Shown piece by piece: positions 18,631 to 26,948 of a stretch of 64,000 nucleotides of DNA. The notes beneath the pieces were generated by a model. It was not told where the DNA came from. It did no database searches and saw only the letters and a program-made list of their open reading frames with translations. Location of the stretch: the IMG/VR virus record IMGVR_UViG_3300044638_007036, positions 18,096 through 82,095 of that record. One strand, written 5' to 3'. This DNA comes from a virus. Positions within the stretch are counted from its first letter, which is position 1. Every line of letters starts with the position of its first letter. A program made the position numbers and the translations under genes.

Positions 18631-19440
18631 CTATTTTTTAATAATATCATATGCTCTCAAAGCTGAAGTAACATTTTCATTTTTAATAAAATCCGCTAAC
18701 TGTAAAAATAATTCTTCTAAAGATAGAACATCATATTTATTATAAGTCTCCATGGATTTCCATGCTTTTAAATTTCCTTTAATACATTCATCCCAAAGTT
18801 TAAATCCCTTAAAATCAGAATGATCTTGCTTTTTATATTTTGTATTTAACTTAGCTGTCATGTAAGCAAGCTTATGAGAAGTAAATCCAAATCTTTTAGC
18901 CATCTTATAAGTGTCGATTGACTTGAATTCGCTAGGGCATCCCATCTTATGGTGGATAAATCTTGCATTTAGTTTGGGTAAATCAAATCTATCCGAGTTC
19001 TGACCTACTATAATGTCAGCTTCGTCCATCAACTTCCATAGAGGCTTCAAAAGCTCCTTATCATTAACCAAAGCATTACCCTTTTTTTTACGATTATCTC
19101 TGTAAATGACTTCCGACTCAGGAGAGTTAGCCCATTTTGCAGACCATGATAATACTGACCAATCTTCTATTAGCATTTCTAAGGGAATATTCTGATCGAA
19201 CGTGCCCCATACCCAAGCTTTCAAGGGTTTAGTCTCAATGTCTACATATAAAACTTTAGGAACATCTTTTTCGATATGTCTTGCATGGCGTTCGATCTTT
19301 CGTCGCATAGAATATTCGGTGATGTTAGTAAAAAACTTGCGATTAAATAGTCTAGTAATAGTTCTTCTACTTTTTCCTTTTTTATATTGGTTAACAATAA
19401 AAGTTACTTGAGCATTGCTTAGTTCTTGTTTCACGTTCAC
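18631..19440 (-). CDS. DEDD-type 3'-5' exonuclease with N-terminal helix-turn-helix
   Basis: 269 residues. The first 50 residues look like a DNA-binding helix-turn-helix (SRRTITRLFNRKF). The exonuclease core follows: LYVDIETKP (Asp, Glu), DIIVGQNSDRFDLPKLNAR (Asp) and YNKYDVLSLEEL (Tyr, Asp), i.e. the DEDDy set of the RNase H-like exonuclease superfamily seen in PolB proofreading domains and YprB. Likely a DNA repair or recombination exonuclease acting with the polymerase and ERF. Confidence 0.8.
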   Translation of the reverse strand: MNVKQELSNAQVTFIVNQYKKGKSRRTITRLFNRKFFTNITEYSMRRKIERHARHIEKDVPKVLYVDIETKPLKAWVWGTFDQNIPLEMLIEDWSVLSWSAKWANSPESEVIYRDNRKKKGNALVNDKELLKPLWKLMDEADIIVGQNSDRFDLPKLNARFIHHKMGCPSEFKSIDTYKMAKRFGFTSHKLAYMTAKLNTKYKKQDHSDFKGFKLWDECIKGNLKAWKSMETYNKYDVLSLEELFLQLADFIKNENVTSALRAYDIIKK

Positions 19441-19650
19441 CTACTGAGTTAGTTTCGTTGTATTATTATAAGATTCACGACAGTACATAAGATAGAAAGC
19501 TATGGACATCATCACTACTCTCTCTAATGATTCTCTTTGTTCCAAGTCTAAATGAGGAATCTGGAGTTCTTCTTGTAAAATCTCTACAGTTTTTGTAACA
19601 GATTCATCATCTAAAGAGATCGTACCTAAAGATCTTCCATTATTATTCAT
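19441..19650 (-). CDS. Small protein, unknown function
   Basis: 69 residues, helical, with ESLERVVMMSIAFYLMYCR as an amphipathic or buried helix. Not recognised. It lies flush against the exonuclease gene and overlaps its upstream neighbour by eight bases. Confidence 0.6.
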   Translation of the reverse strand: MNNNGRSLGTISLDDESVTKTVEILQEELQIPHLDLEQRESLERVVMMSIAFYLMYCRESYNNTTKLTQ

Positions 19651-20197
19651 TATTATCCTTTAAATACAAAGCTCGTTTATTTTCCGAAAACTTGGACAAT
19701 TTAGTTTCTCCAAATACAAGAGTTCTAAATTGTTTTGCTAGTAAAATTTCTACTCTAGCAGTTTTATTTATCTCATCAGTAAAAACTCTACACCCTATTA
19801 CTATATCATACTCATTAGAAAATTCAAACAACGGATCTTTAGCTTGAAATATCCAACTGTCTCCATATCTATTAGAAGACTCAAAAGATTGAGATTTTAT
19901 ATGTAGATTATATAATCCCCAATACAAATCAGGATCAAATGATTTATATTGTGCTGAATAGACTGACATATCTGGAATATTTATATTAGTCCTACCTTCT
20001 GAGAGATATATAAAATAAACTCCCCATTCTGCAAGCTTTCCAAGTAGTATGTCATTTTTGATTTTAGATAAATTAAATTGTTTTCTTTTAGAGTACTCAT
20101 CTTTATTAGTAATGAGTACTCTTTCTGCGAAGTGCTCGCATATTTTATAAATATCTGACTGTAGTTGATAAGATCTATCGAAAAGATCCGGCTTCAT
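19643..20197 (-). CDS. Putative PD-(D/E)XK-type nuclease
   Basis: 184 residues. GKLAEWGVYFIY supplies a possible first Glu, DPDLYW an Asp, and LHIKSQSF a beta-strand ending in Lys-x-Gln, the E...D...hxK order of restriction-endonuclease-like folds. No cysteine cluster. It may cut or process DNA. The family call is from motif order only, since the spacing is ordinary for the fold but not diagnostic. Confidence 0.55.
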   Translation of the reverse strand: MKPDLFDRSYQLQSDIYKICEHFAERVLITNKDEYSKRKQFNLSKIKNDILLGKLAEWGVYFIYLSEGRTNINIPDMSVYSAQYKSFDPDLYWGLYNLHIKSQSFESSNRYGDSWIFQAKDPLFEFSNEYDIVIGCRVFTDEINKTARVEILLAKQFRTLVFGETKLSKFSENKRALYLKDNNE

Positions 20198-20324
20198 ATA
20201 CCTTATTCTTTTGTTCTTCCTCTTCTACTTTTTTCTTATCTACTCCAAAACTTGTTTCGTAATGTAAAGCACAAGACTGTAGAAACATTAATAGAAATAA
20301 AATAATAGCAGTTTTAAAATTCAT
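20175..20324 (-). CDS. Small lipoprotein (49 aa)
   Basis: 49 residues. MNFKTAIILFLLMFLQSC is a lipoprotein signal with LQSC as lipobox, so the mature protein is about 31 residues and charged (GVDKKKVEEEEQKNK). The start has AAGGAG upstream, and its 3' end overlaps the next gene. Small outer-membrane lipoproteins of this size can act as o-spanins; it is away from the other lysis genes, so this is only a possibility. Confidence 0.7.
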   Translation of the reverse strand: MNFKTAIILFLLMFLQSCALHYETSFGVDKKKVEEEEQKNKVYEAGSFR

Positions 20325-20333
20325 TACAACTCC

Positions 20334-20594
20334 TTACGTTTCTTCTGGTACAAATTCTCTTTTCATTTCATAATCTAAATTTTTAACATAGTTCCTAACT
20401 TCTTCTTTTCTAGAATGGTGAACTTGTTTTACAAGAACATGTTCATCAATCTCCTTTTCAGTAAGTGGTCTAAGCTTAGGTTCCATAAACATCTCAATCA
20501 TCTTTAGAATCTCCTCTGCTTTAGCAGACTTAGGAGAATCTCCGTTCAACATAGATTCGACATTCTTCAGCATTTGACTTCGTTTAGCAAACAT
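20334..20594 (-). CDS. Small charged protein, related to its neighbour at 20819
   Basis: 86 residues, helical and charged. It opens MFAKRSQMLKNVESML; the gene at 20819 opens MKRSAVLKLIATTL and both continue with a helix containing an ILK/VLK..E block and a Pro-rich end, so they may be distant paralogues. Function not known. Confidence 0.65.
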   Translation of the reverse strand: MFAKRSQMLKNVESMLNGDSPKSAKAEEILKMIEMFMEPKLRPLTEKEIDEHVLVKQVHHSRKEEVRNYVKNLDYEMKREFVPEET

Positions 20595-20596
20595 AA

Positions 20597-20665
20597 TTAC
20601 CTCTGAACATATTGTATCAGTATTAATACTACAAACAAAAGAATAAATTTACCAGTTAATCCCAT
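20597..20665 (-). CDS. 22-residue single-span membrane microprotein
   Basis: MGLTGKFILLFVVLILIQYV then QR: almost entirely one membrane helix. The ATG overlaps the stop of the upstream 56-residue gene, and its stop lies three bases before the next start, so it fits the close packing of the operon. Real translation is probable but not proven. Confidence 0.5.
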   Translation of the reverse strand: MGLTGKFILLFVVLILIQYVQR

Positions 20666-20826
20666 AAAGCTTTAACCTCTGTATTGATTCTATTTAAAAT
20701 TTCCTGAGGCAGTACTTGCATAGCAATCATAACATCATATGGAATTGGTTCTGTATTTTTATTTGACCAATATACTTTACTTAATAACCATTCCTTTAAG
20801 ATAAACTCAGCTTGTTCTTCAGACAT
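20656..20826 (-). CDS. Small protein (56 aa), unknown function
   Basis: 56 residues, MSEEQAEFILKEWLLSK then a central IPYDVMIAMQVLPQEIL. Start overlaps the upstream stop by eight bases and its stop overlaps the next ATG, supporting it as a true gene. No family recognised. Confidence 0.65.
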   Translation of the reverse strand: MSEEQAEFILKEWLLSKVYWSNKNTEPIPYDVMIAMQVLPQEILNRINTEVKALWD

Positions 20827-21046
20827 TTTCATCCTCCCATCCTTCTACTACCACAGTTTCTTCATAAGGCATTAGTTCAATATCTTTCTTACGAATTCTC
20901 TTTTTATGAGTTGGTTTAATAATATCAAGATCTTCTAAACCTTTTAGTACCAAGTCAGCATGTTCTTTTTCATTGTATGAATAATGTCCAGTATTTCTCA
21001 TAGTTAAAGTCGTAGCAATTAATTTAAGTACAGCACTGCGTTTCAT
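20819..21046 (-). CDS. Small charged protein, unknown function
   Basis: 75 residues, with a basic middle (THKKRIRKKDIEL) and acidic end. Opens like the 86-residue neighbour at 20334 (KRS..LK), suggesting a duplicated small early gene. Overlaps neighbours on both sides. Confidence 0.65.
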   Translation of the reverse strand: MKRSAVLKLIATTLTMRNTGHYSYNEKEHADLVLKGLEDLDIIKPTHKKRIRKKDIELMPYEETVVVEGWEDENV

Positions 21047-21252
21047 TGTAACATCCTTGTATTTTTTTTAACTAGTTCATATTCCTCAGAAGGTAAATTA
21101 TGCATATCATTATTTATATTTGACATGAACTTTTCATATTCAACATTAAGCAATCTATTTTCTAATTCAAGATTACTTTTTATTAAAAAGATACAGAAGC
21201 AACCTAGCACAAGTAACACAATTCCAAGAGTCCAAGTTAAGATAGTCATCAA
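21043..21252 (-). CDS. Single-span membrane protein next to DNA polymerase
   Basis: 69 residues: membrane helix at about 3-25 (ILTWTLGIVLLVLGCFCIFLI) followed by an acidic cytoplasmic or periplasmic tail. It overlaps the polymerase stop by four bases. Function unknown. Confidence 0.65.
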   Translation of the reverse strand: MMTILTWTLGIVLLVLGCFCIFLIKSNLELENRLLNVEYEKFMSNINNDMHNLPSEEYELVKKNTRMLQ

Positions 21253-23534
21253 TGCCCCTCCCTTAAGTTTCCAGCAATTTCAGGTTTAGCTATTAAAGGC
21301 ATTGCTAGTTTGTTAGTGCCTTCCATTGCAGATTGTACCACTTGCTTTCCTATTTCACAAATTTCTTCTTTACATGTAGCTACTAGCTGATCATGTATTT
21401 GTAAACTTACCCATGCATCTAGTTTATTTTCCATGAATTTCTTTGTCATGGCAATAGCGGCTCTATTCACAATAGAAGTAGCGGCTGATTGAATAGGAAA
21501 GTTTAAAGCATTGTTTAGTAGATTGTTATATTCTTTTCGGATTAATCTAAGTTCGTCCATAGGTACTCCAGTTTTCGTTGATATCTTTTTGAGATTTCTG
21601 AAATCTAAAATACCATCTCCAAATCTTTGATAGATTTCCTTAGCTCTAGGAAGGTGACGGACTCTGCCAAATTTACTAGTAACCTTTCCAGTAGTCTTTA
21701 CTTCTGTGAGATATTTATCCATCTTAGCTTTCAATCCGGGAAATGCTTTAAAGTAGTTACTGATAATCTCTGCCGCCTTCTCTTCGGAAATATCTAAACT
21801 CTTAGCAAGCTTGAACTCTTTCATTCCATATCGAATACCGAGAGCATAAGCCTTTGCGTTCTGCCTGACATTAGGATATTTCTTCTTTAGAAAGTTCGGA
21901 GCTTTCTTATCAGCCGAAGCATCTTTGATATCTTCTGCCATGATAGCTACTACTGAATACATATCTAGATTGTCAGTAAAGATTCTGATTAGAGCTTCAT
22001 CGCCCGCATCGTCAGCGAAGCAACGAGGTTCAAGAGATTCATAGTCATCGTCTATGAACTTATAACCTTTAGGAGCAATTACTAATTCCCGAATAGAATC
22101 ATTGTATTTCTTTACTAGCTCATGCTCTACGCTGTCTTCATCCTTTGGACGAGGTAGCTGTTGGAAGTCACTGGAGTATCTTCCTGACGTTGTACCATGT
22201 TGCTTGAATGAAGGATAGTAAATTCCATTCTCATGATTCTCAAGGAATCTTTCGTAGTAGCTACTCTTGATTTTATTGAGCTTATTATATACTCTTAGCT
22301 TCTCAGCCCAAGGATGATCCTTAGAAATACTTTCAACGAAGTCCTCATTGAATTGCGGAGATCCTTTAGCTGTCTTTGTAAGAGGCTCGATTCCCATGTA
22401 GTTAAATACTAAATCTCCAATTTGAGTTTTGGATTGAATGTTAATCAGGTAATCTGTTTCATTATCTTTCTTTAGTAGGTTACATCGAATATCCCAAATA
22501 GAACTGGAACCTAAGTAGTGTGCATCATTAGTTAAAAGAAATTTCTTCCAGCAACTATCAGGTAACGATTCAATAGTTTTCTTATTAAGTATAAACTTTC
22601 CATTCGCTCCAGTAGGAAGTTCTAATCCTGCATAGTTACAAACCTCTTGAGCAAAAGAACCTTTACATGATACGGGATATTCCTCTAATTTAGTTTGGAT
22701 ATAATTACTCCAAGCTGAAGTATTGTATAAAGCCTCGACAACTTCTTTTTCGTACTCTAGGATATCGGAAGTAATTCCTGCGTAAAGTTGTTGCAATCGA
22801 GGCAGGTCGATATGAACTCCACGATGCTCCATGCGGATAGTAACTAATCTATATAGAGGCATCACTTCTTCTTGAAAAAAGAAAGTAAACAAATTCTGCT
22901 GCTCTAGTTGCTTTAAATGGTAATTGTATAATCGAATAGTCATATCCACATCGGCACAAGCATACTTATGTAACAACCACAAATCTGCTTTATACATTTC
23001 TTTATTAGACGCAATCCACTTACCACCATTATCTATTACAGATTGTTTTAAATCGAGTTGCTCTTGATTGGCAGCATCTTGAGAATCCAATCCTAATTCT
23101 ACTGCTCTACGAATACAAATGTCCTTAAGTCCAAATGGACCATCTTCGTTAATAGTATGCTCCATTAACATAGTATCAGCATGTAGAGCTGAGAGTAAAT
23201 TCGTTTTAAGATCGTTAGCAGTAATACGAATATCATAAGAGGCATTGTGCATTACGAGCTTTTTAGTTTTCAACACAGATAAAATTTTATTAAGTGTATT
23301 ATCAGAATAGAAAGGGTGAGTAGTAAGTGCTTTAATATGATCTTGCCAATACATTATAGGATAGTAAAATCCCATAGCTTCTTTGCCAGTAAATGCAATA
23401 CCAATAACTCTATCCTTACGTACGTTAAGTCCTGTAGACTCCACATCGTACGCTATAACAGAATAGTTTTCTAAATGATCTAAAGCTTTTTGTAATGGTT
23501 TTTCTCCATCTATTAGAATATATTCTTTAATCAT
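21249..23534 (-). CDS. polA: Family A DNA polymerase with proofreading domain
   Basis: 761 residues. The 3'-5' exonuclease has Asp30/Glu32 (YDVEST), Asp101 (HNASYD) and Tyr191/Asp195 (YACADVD), a complete DEDDy site; no 5' nuclease domain is present, as in T7-like phages. The polymerase has motif A DDDYESLEPR, motif B RQNAKAYALGIRYG and motif C QIHDQLVA. The residue equal to E. coli Phe762 is Leu565. Motif C has HDQ instead of the usual HDE. It replicates the phage genome with the primase-helicase encoded just upstream in the operon. Confidence 0.95.
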   Translation of the reverse strand: MIKEYILIDGEKPLQKALDHLENYSVIAYDVESTGLNVRKDRVIGIAFTGKEAMGFYYPIMYWQDHIKALTTHPFYSDNTLNKILSVLKTKKLVMHNASYDIRITANDLKTNLLSALHADTMLMEHTINEDGPFGLKDICIRRAVELGLDSQDAANQEQLDLKQSVIDNGGKWIASNKEMYKADLWLLHKYACADVDMTIRLYNYHLKQLEQQNLFTFFFQEEVMPLYRLVTIRMEHRGVHIDLPRLQQLYAGITSDILEYEKEVVEALYNTSAWSNYIQTKLEEYPVSCKGSFAQEVCNYAGLELPTGANGKFILNKKTIESLPDSCWKKFLLTNDAHYLGSSSIWDIRCNLLKKDNETDYLINIQSKTQIGDLVFNYMGIEPLTKTAKGSPQFNEDFVESISKDHPWAEKLRVYNKLNKIKSSYYERFLENHENGIYYPSFKQHGTTSGRYSSDFQQLPRPKDEDSVEHELVKKYNDSIRELVIAPKGYKFIDDDYESLEPRCFADDAGDEALIRIFTDNLDMYSVVAIMAEDIKDASADKKAPNFLKKKYPNVRQNAKAYALGIRYGMKEFKLAKSLDISEEKAAEIISNYFKAFPGLKAKMDKYLTEVKTTGKVTSKFGRVRHLPRAKEIYQRFGDGILDFRNLKKISTKTGVPMDELRLIRKEYNNLLNNALNFPIQSAATSIVNRAAIAMTKKFMENKLDAWVSLQIHDQLVATCKEEICEIGKQVVQSAMEGTNKLAMPLIAKPEIAGNLREGH

Positions 23535-23537
23535 TTT

Positions 23538-24005
23538 TTAACTCCATACTGGTTCACGAACATCAGTTTCCCAACGTGAAGAAAGGTAAAGCTGGTACGC
23601 TATGGTTACATCTTTCTCATGAGTGAAGTCTACTCCCTTCGTAAGATTGCGAGCATTGTTAGAGAATGGCATACGTTCTCCTGCAGGGATGAGATGTTCA
23701 TTAGCTTCAAACACTGGTACTAGTTTAGAACTTGCATGTGTCTTACCTGTGCGTCTAGTATACTCTTCGCATAAAGCTTTGAAGTGAGCGAGAAGCCATC
23801 TATAGTTACCCTGTGTGGTGCGAGTCCATACTGAACTCGGATGATTAAGATGAGCGATTCTATAAACGTCAGATCCTTTATAACCATGGACTCGTAGAGC
23901 TGTTGATAGTAACTGTGCGGACTCGAGACACATTTTGATACATCGTTTATCGTCAAGAAATTTAGCGGACTGCACTGGACAATCTGAGGTTGCAAAGATA
24001 TTCAT
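23538..24005 (-). CDS. Conserved phage protein, possible pyrimidine-dimer glycosylase-like
   Basis: 155 residues. The block LDDKRCIKMCLESAQLLSTAL (residues 17-37, here quoted in part as KRCIKMCLESAQLLSTAL) and the later HPSSVWTR are typical of a widespread phage protein that is often annotated as a putative pyrimidine dimer DNA glycosylase. Its chemistry is not certain. It sits directly before the polymerase in the replication module, which suits a repair role. Confidence 0.6.
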   Translation of the reverse strand: MNIFATSDCPVQSAKFLDDKRCIKMCLESAQLLSTALRVHGYKGSDVYRIAHLNHPSSVWTRTTQGNYRWLLAHFKALCEEYTRRTGKTHASSKLVPVFEANEHLIPAGERMPFSNNARNLTKGVDFTHEKDVTIAYQLYLSSRWETDVREPVWS

Positions 24006-24043
24006 GGTTGCCTCCTTAATATCTAAGTTTAATATATCATAAA

Positions 24044-24298
24044 TTATCCCGCATTAAAAGAAGCAATTACTACTCCTTTCTCAATTCCCTCTTTTGCTAC
24101 TCCAATTAATTCTACTTTTACGTCTTCTAATTTAAAACACCAAGAACTGTATTCACGTGCTCCTACCCACCATTCTTCTACAGCGTACTGGCAGGGGTTA
24201 ATTTTTTTAGCTTCTTCTTCATTTTCTGCCGCAACAATTGCAGAATCATAAGTGTCCCAATCGTTATTTACTATTTGTGATATCTTATATAAATTCAT
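24044..24298 (-). CDS. Conserved small phage protein
   Basis: 84 residues. The pattern DTYDSAIVAAENEEEAKKINP then VGVA-like region and a C-terminal VIASFNAG is a layout I recognise from many small phage proteins of unknown function. No catalytic residues are evident. Upstream spacing of 12 bases to the next gene. Confidence 0.7.
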   Translation of the reverse strand: MNLYKISQIVNNDWDTYDSAIVAAENEEEAKKINPCQYAVEEWWVGAREYSSWCFKLEDVKVELIGVAKEGIEKGVVIASFNAG

Positions 24299-24310
24299 TG
24301 TTTTATTCCT

Positions 24311-24625
24311 TTAAAATTTATTTATATTATCACTCTTACAGAATGGACATCCCACTCTTAATTTAACTTTATTTACATCCCACTTAATATACTGATTGTT
24401 GCCCGAAAAATTTCCAGTATTACGATTCGAAAATGTTCTATCACAATCTCCACAGTTTAAATAATCACTTGGCTTTTTATTTGCTAATCTTAAAAGTCTC
24501 TGGTTTCTTTCGTACTCCGTGGCACATGCTTTACATATACCACGTTTCTTTGAATGAAGATACTTTTCTTTTTTCATTTCCTCTGCTGTGAATTGTGTTC
24601 TCAAACATGATCGACAATTGTACAT
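24311..24625 (-). CDS. Zinc-finger protein with three Cys pairs
   Basis: 104 residues with CRSC, CKAC, CGDC and CPFC knuckles, enough for two zinc sites. The N-terminal CRSC...CKAC half resembles small phage zinc fingers with an HNH-like environment but without the His catalytic block. Likely nucleic-acid binding. It lies just downstream of the primase-helicase. Confidence 0.7.
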   Translation of the reverse strand: MYNCRSCLRTQFTAEEMKKEKYLHSKKRGICKACATEYERNQRLLRLANKKPSDYLNCGDCDRTFSNRNTGNFSGNNQYIKWDVNKVKLRVGCPFCKSDNINKF

Positions 24626-24639
24626 ACCATCCTTTTGTA

Positions 24640-26598
24640 TTAAAACAAATCAATATCTCCACCACCATCCTTAGCTGCTTTCTTAGCGTCTCGGACTTCC
24701 TTGAGTTCCATTCTTTCGATGTCCTCAAGTTCTCTTATATTACCAGTAAGACCATCCCAATGCAAATCGGCAGAAAATAACCTACCCGATCTGTTCTTGA
24801 CACAATCGATTGAGAAGAACTTATCTGTCTCTGGAGTACGTGAGCTATATCCGGGACGATGAATTGTCAGGATAGCAGTACAAGCCTGAGCAATAGCAGA
24901 TGAACCCTTAGCCGCATTGTAGGATAGTAGCGGCTCATCAATAGTACTAGACATCTTGTTCGGTTGTAAGAATACAAGTACAGCTTTATTCATATTAATC
25001 GCAATCTCTCGCAGTCCTTGAATAACTTCTGCACTACTCTGAGTTGGGTCCGAGTATTTAGATTGTACTAGCTCAAGATAGTCCACTACAATAAGACGAA
25101 AGTTAACTCCTAATTTCTTTTCAGTATTAATGATTGTTTGTTTCATCTCTTCAATACTCTGTCCAGTTTTAAATACAAAGCGAACATTCTTATACTCATC
25201 TGCTACTAACTTAGCTATGCGCTGTTGCTCTGTCTTGTTATTAGTGCGGTAGATATCATATAACTTATCCCTATCCAACTTAGTGTGTCGTTGAATTAAT
25301 TTTTGGAACACATCAAACTTCGACATATCGAAACTAAAGAACATAGAAGGTATGCCAAGCTGAGAAGTATTGTTATGAACTGTAACACCTAAAGAAGTTT
25401 TACCTGATCCCGGAGGTCCAATGATTCCATAAAGTCTACCGACTTGTACATGGAGATTATTATCTAAACATGGTATACCAAACTTTAAAGTATTCTTATC
25501 AATATCTTTAGCATAGCTCACAAATAGCTTGGCTGTTTCTTCGATGTCATGTACATCTGCCTCATCTTCTACTTTAGCAGAAGCAGGTACAAGTGTTGAT
25601 AATGTTTGTAGTAAGTCATCATTAGCAATTGAATACACTCCTCCTTTCCAATGGGGAGAATATATTTGTGCGATGATGTTCTTATATATCTCACTCTTTG
25701 GAAACTTATCATCTCCTGTTCTTTCTCCTTGAAGTTCAGCGGCTGACTTTAAGAAGTGATAGGTCTGAGTTTCATTAAATCCTAAGGACTTAAATGTAGA
25801 ACCTAGAATCATAAGAGCATGACTACGTTCCCCAGAATCAAAGAATCCTAGTGAGAGTAAATACTTTTCTGGAGTCAAGAACTTTGGCTTACTACTCCAA
25901 TCAACTTCAGAAATATCATATGCAATTTTTAATTTAGTAACTGTTTCAACTTTCGGGGATTTAATTTTTAACTCCTTAAGTTTGGGAGTAATGGATGCAG
26001 GTTTAAAAATATCTCGTAGTTGACTCGCATCGAATGATTGTCGTGCTTCATTCTTTATTTCCTCAATTGTAGCATCTGCTAGTCCTGTGAAATCCAAAGG
26101 AACTTTAAACAATCCAGTGTCCTGATGTTTACTTAAAGGTAATCGTAGAATTCTATTCGCATTATAGATCTGTCTATCTAGAGTATTTAAACCTTCCCCT
26201 ACATTTAAACAGATGTTCTTAACTTCTTGTGGAGTAAATGTTTCAGATTGAAATGTTACCTCAACTTGAAATCCCTTCTTTCCAGAAAAGAATAAAGCAA
26301 TGTTATCAGATGCTAAATTATAAATCTTAGCTAGTCTAGCACAGAGAACGTGAGCATCGTCCTTAGCTTGATTTAGATTATCAGCACTATCAAAATCCCA
26401 ATAAAGTTTATTAGTTACTGTATCATTAATCCCTGCAACCGTTCCAGTTGTCTTGAATGTATTATATTGATCTTCGTTATAAAAGAAAGCCGAAGTGTAA
26501 TAGTCTTTATTTAAATCTATGTTCTTATATACGTCGCTATTAATCGGAACTAGAATACCTTTGTCTTGAACGCCTTTACAAATTCTAATATAATTCAC
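24640..26598 (-). CDS. Primase-helicase: AEP-type primase fused to RecA-fold helicase
   Basis: 652 residues from the GTG at 26598; an ATG at 26640 would add 14 residues but has no ribosome site. The N-terminal 200 residues carry archaeo-eukaryotic primase signatures: LYWDFDSADN (catalytic Asp-x-Asp), FFSGKKGFQVEV, and RILRLPLSKHQDTGLFKVPL. The C-terminal half is a DnaB/RecA-type helicase with Walker A GPPGSGKTS, Walker B LIVVDYLELVQ and the VFLQPNK segment. It unwinds and primes DNA at the fork. It functionally replaces the TOPRIM-type T7 gp4. A perfect hairpin covers its ribosome site (see regulatory entry). Confidence 0.85.
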   Translation of the reverse strand: MNYIRICKGVQDKGILVPINSDVYKNIDLNKDYYTSAFFYNEDQYNTFKTTGTVAGINDTVTNKLYWDFDSADNLNQAKDDAHVLCARLAKIYNLASDNIALFFSGKKGFQVEVTFQSETFTPQEVKNICLNVGEGLNTLDRQIYNANRILRLPLSKHQDTGLFKVPLDFTGLADATIEEIKNEARQSFDASQLRDIFKPASITPKLKELKIKSPKVETVTKLKIAYDISEVDWSSKPKFLTPEKYLLSLGFFDSGERSHALMILGSTFKSLGFNETQTYHFLKSAAELQGERTGDDKFPKSEIYKNIIAQIYSPHWKGGVYSIANDDLLQTLSTLVPASAKVEDEADVHDIEETAKLFVSYAKDIDKNTLKFGIPCLDNNLHVQVGRLYGIIGPPGSGKTSLGVTVHNNTSQLGIPSMFFSFDMSKFDVFQKLIQRHTKLDRDKLYDIYRTNNKTEQQRIAKLVADEYKNVRFVFKTGQSIEEMKQTIINTEKKLGVNFRLIVVDYLELVQSKYSDPTQSSAEVIQGLREIAINMNKAVLVFLQPNKMSSTIDEPLLSYNAAKGSSAIAQACTAILTIHRPGYSSRTPETDKFFSIDCVKNRSGRLFSADLHWDGLTGNIRELEDIERMELKEVRDAKKAAKDGGGDIDLF

Positions 26599-26601
26599 AC
26601 T

Positions 26602-26638
26602 TCCTCCATAAAATATGGAGGAGGAATAAACCTCCCCC
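26602..26638 (-). promoter_or_regulatory. Candidate RNA switch over the primase-helicase ribosome site
   Basis: In the transcript, GGGGGAGG (26638-26631), CCTCCTCC (26624-26617) and GGAGGA (26607-26602) occur in order. The middle arm can pair with either side. Pairing with the last gives a perfect 9 bp stem TCCTCCATA/TATGGAGGA that buries the Shine-Dalgarno of the GTG start; pairing with the first would free it. Confidence 0.5.
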
Positions 26639-26648
26639 ATAAAGAATA

Positions 26649-26933
26649 CTATTTAATCTTAGCCACAACTCGCTTTACAAAAAACTTAGGAATCTTCTCC
26701 ATACTTTTCTTAGCACTCTCTACTTGATCATCCGATAGTTTACCAGAATTAATCATACGTTTATACTTTTCATCTGGTGCTTCTAGTTCAAGAATTGTAT
26801 TAGGTTTAATCAGTTCTAGAATTTCTTCCTTAGCTGTAATCTTAATATAATACCTTGTCTTCTCTGATGGATCTTTCTTTGGTGCTTCTAAGAATTCTCC
26901 AAAATCTCTACGCAATACTTTTTTATCAGCCAT
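26649..26933 (-). CDS. Small protein in replication/recombination module
   Basis: 94 residues, basic and mixed alpha/beta, with TRYYIKITAKEEILEL and a basic C-terminus (FFVKRVVAKIK). No family recognised. Its place between the ERF recombinase and the primase-helicase would suit a ssDNA-binding or accessory protein, but no OB-fold signature is clear. Confidence 0.65.
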   Translation of the reverse strand: MADKKVLRRDFGEFLEAPKKDPSEKTRYYIKITAKEEILELIKPNTILELEAPDEKYKRMINSGKLSDDQVESAKKSMEKIPKFFVKRVVAKIK

Positions 26934-26948
26934 AGTTTACTCCTTGTG

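Noticed and set aside
23720-23995. 91-codon - strand frame inside the 155-residue gene
   Set aside because: It lies wholly within another gene's frame that has a recognisable family pattern; a shadow frame.
24531-24728. 65-codon - strand frame across two gene ends
   Set aside because: No ribosome site and it overlaps the zinc-finger and primase-helicase genes in another frame.
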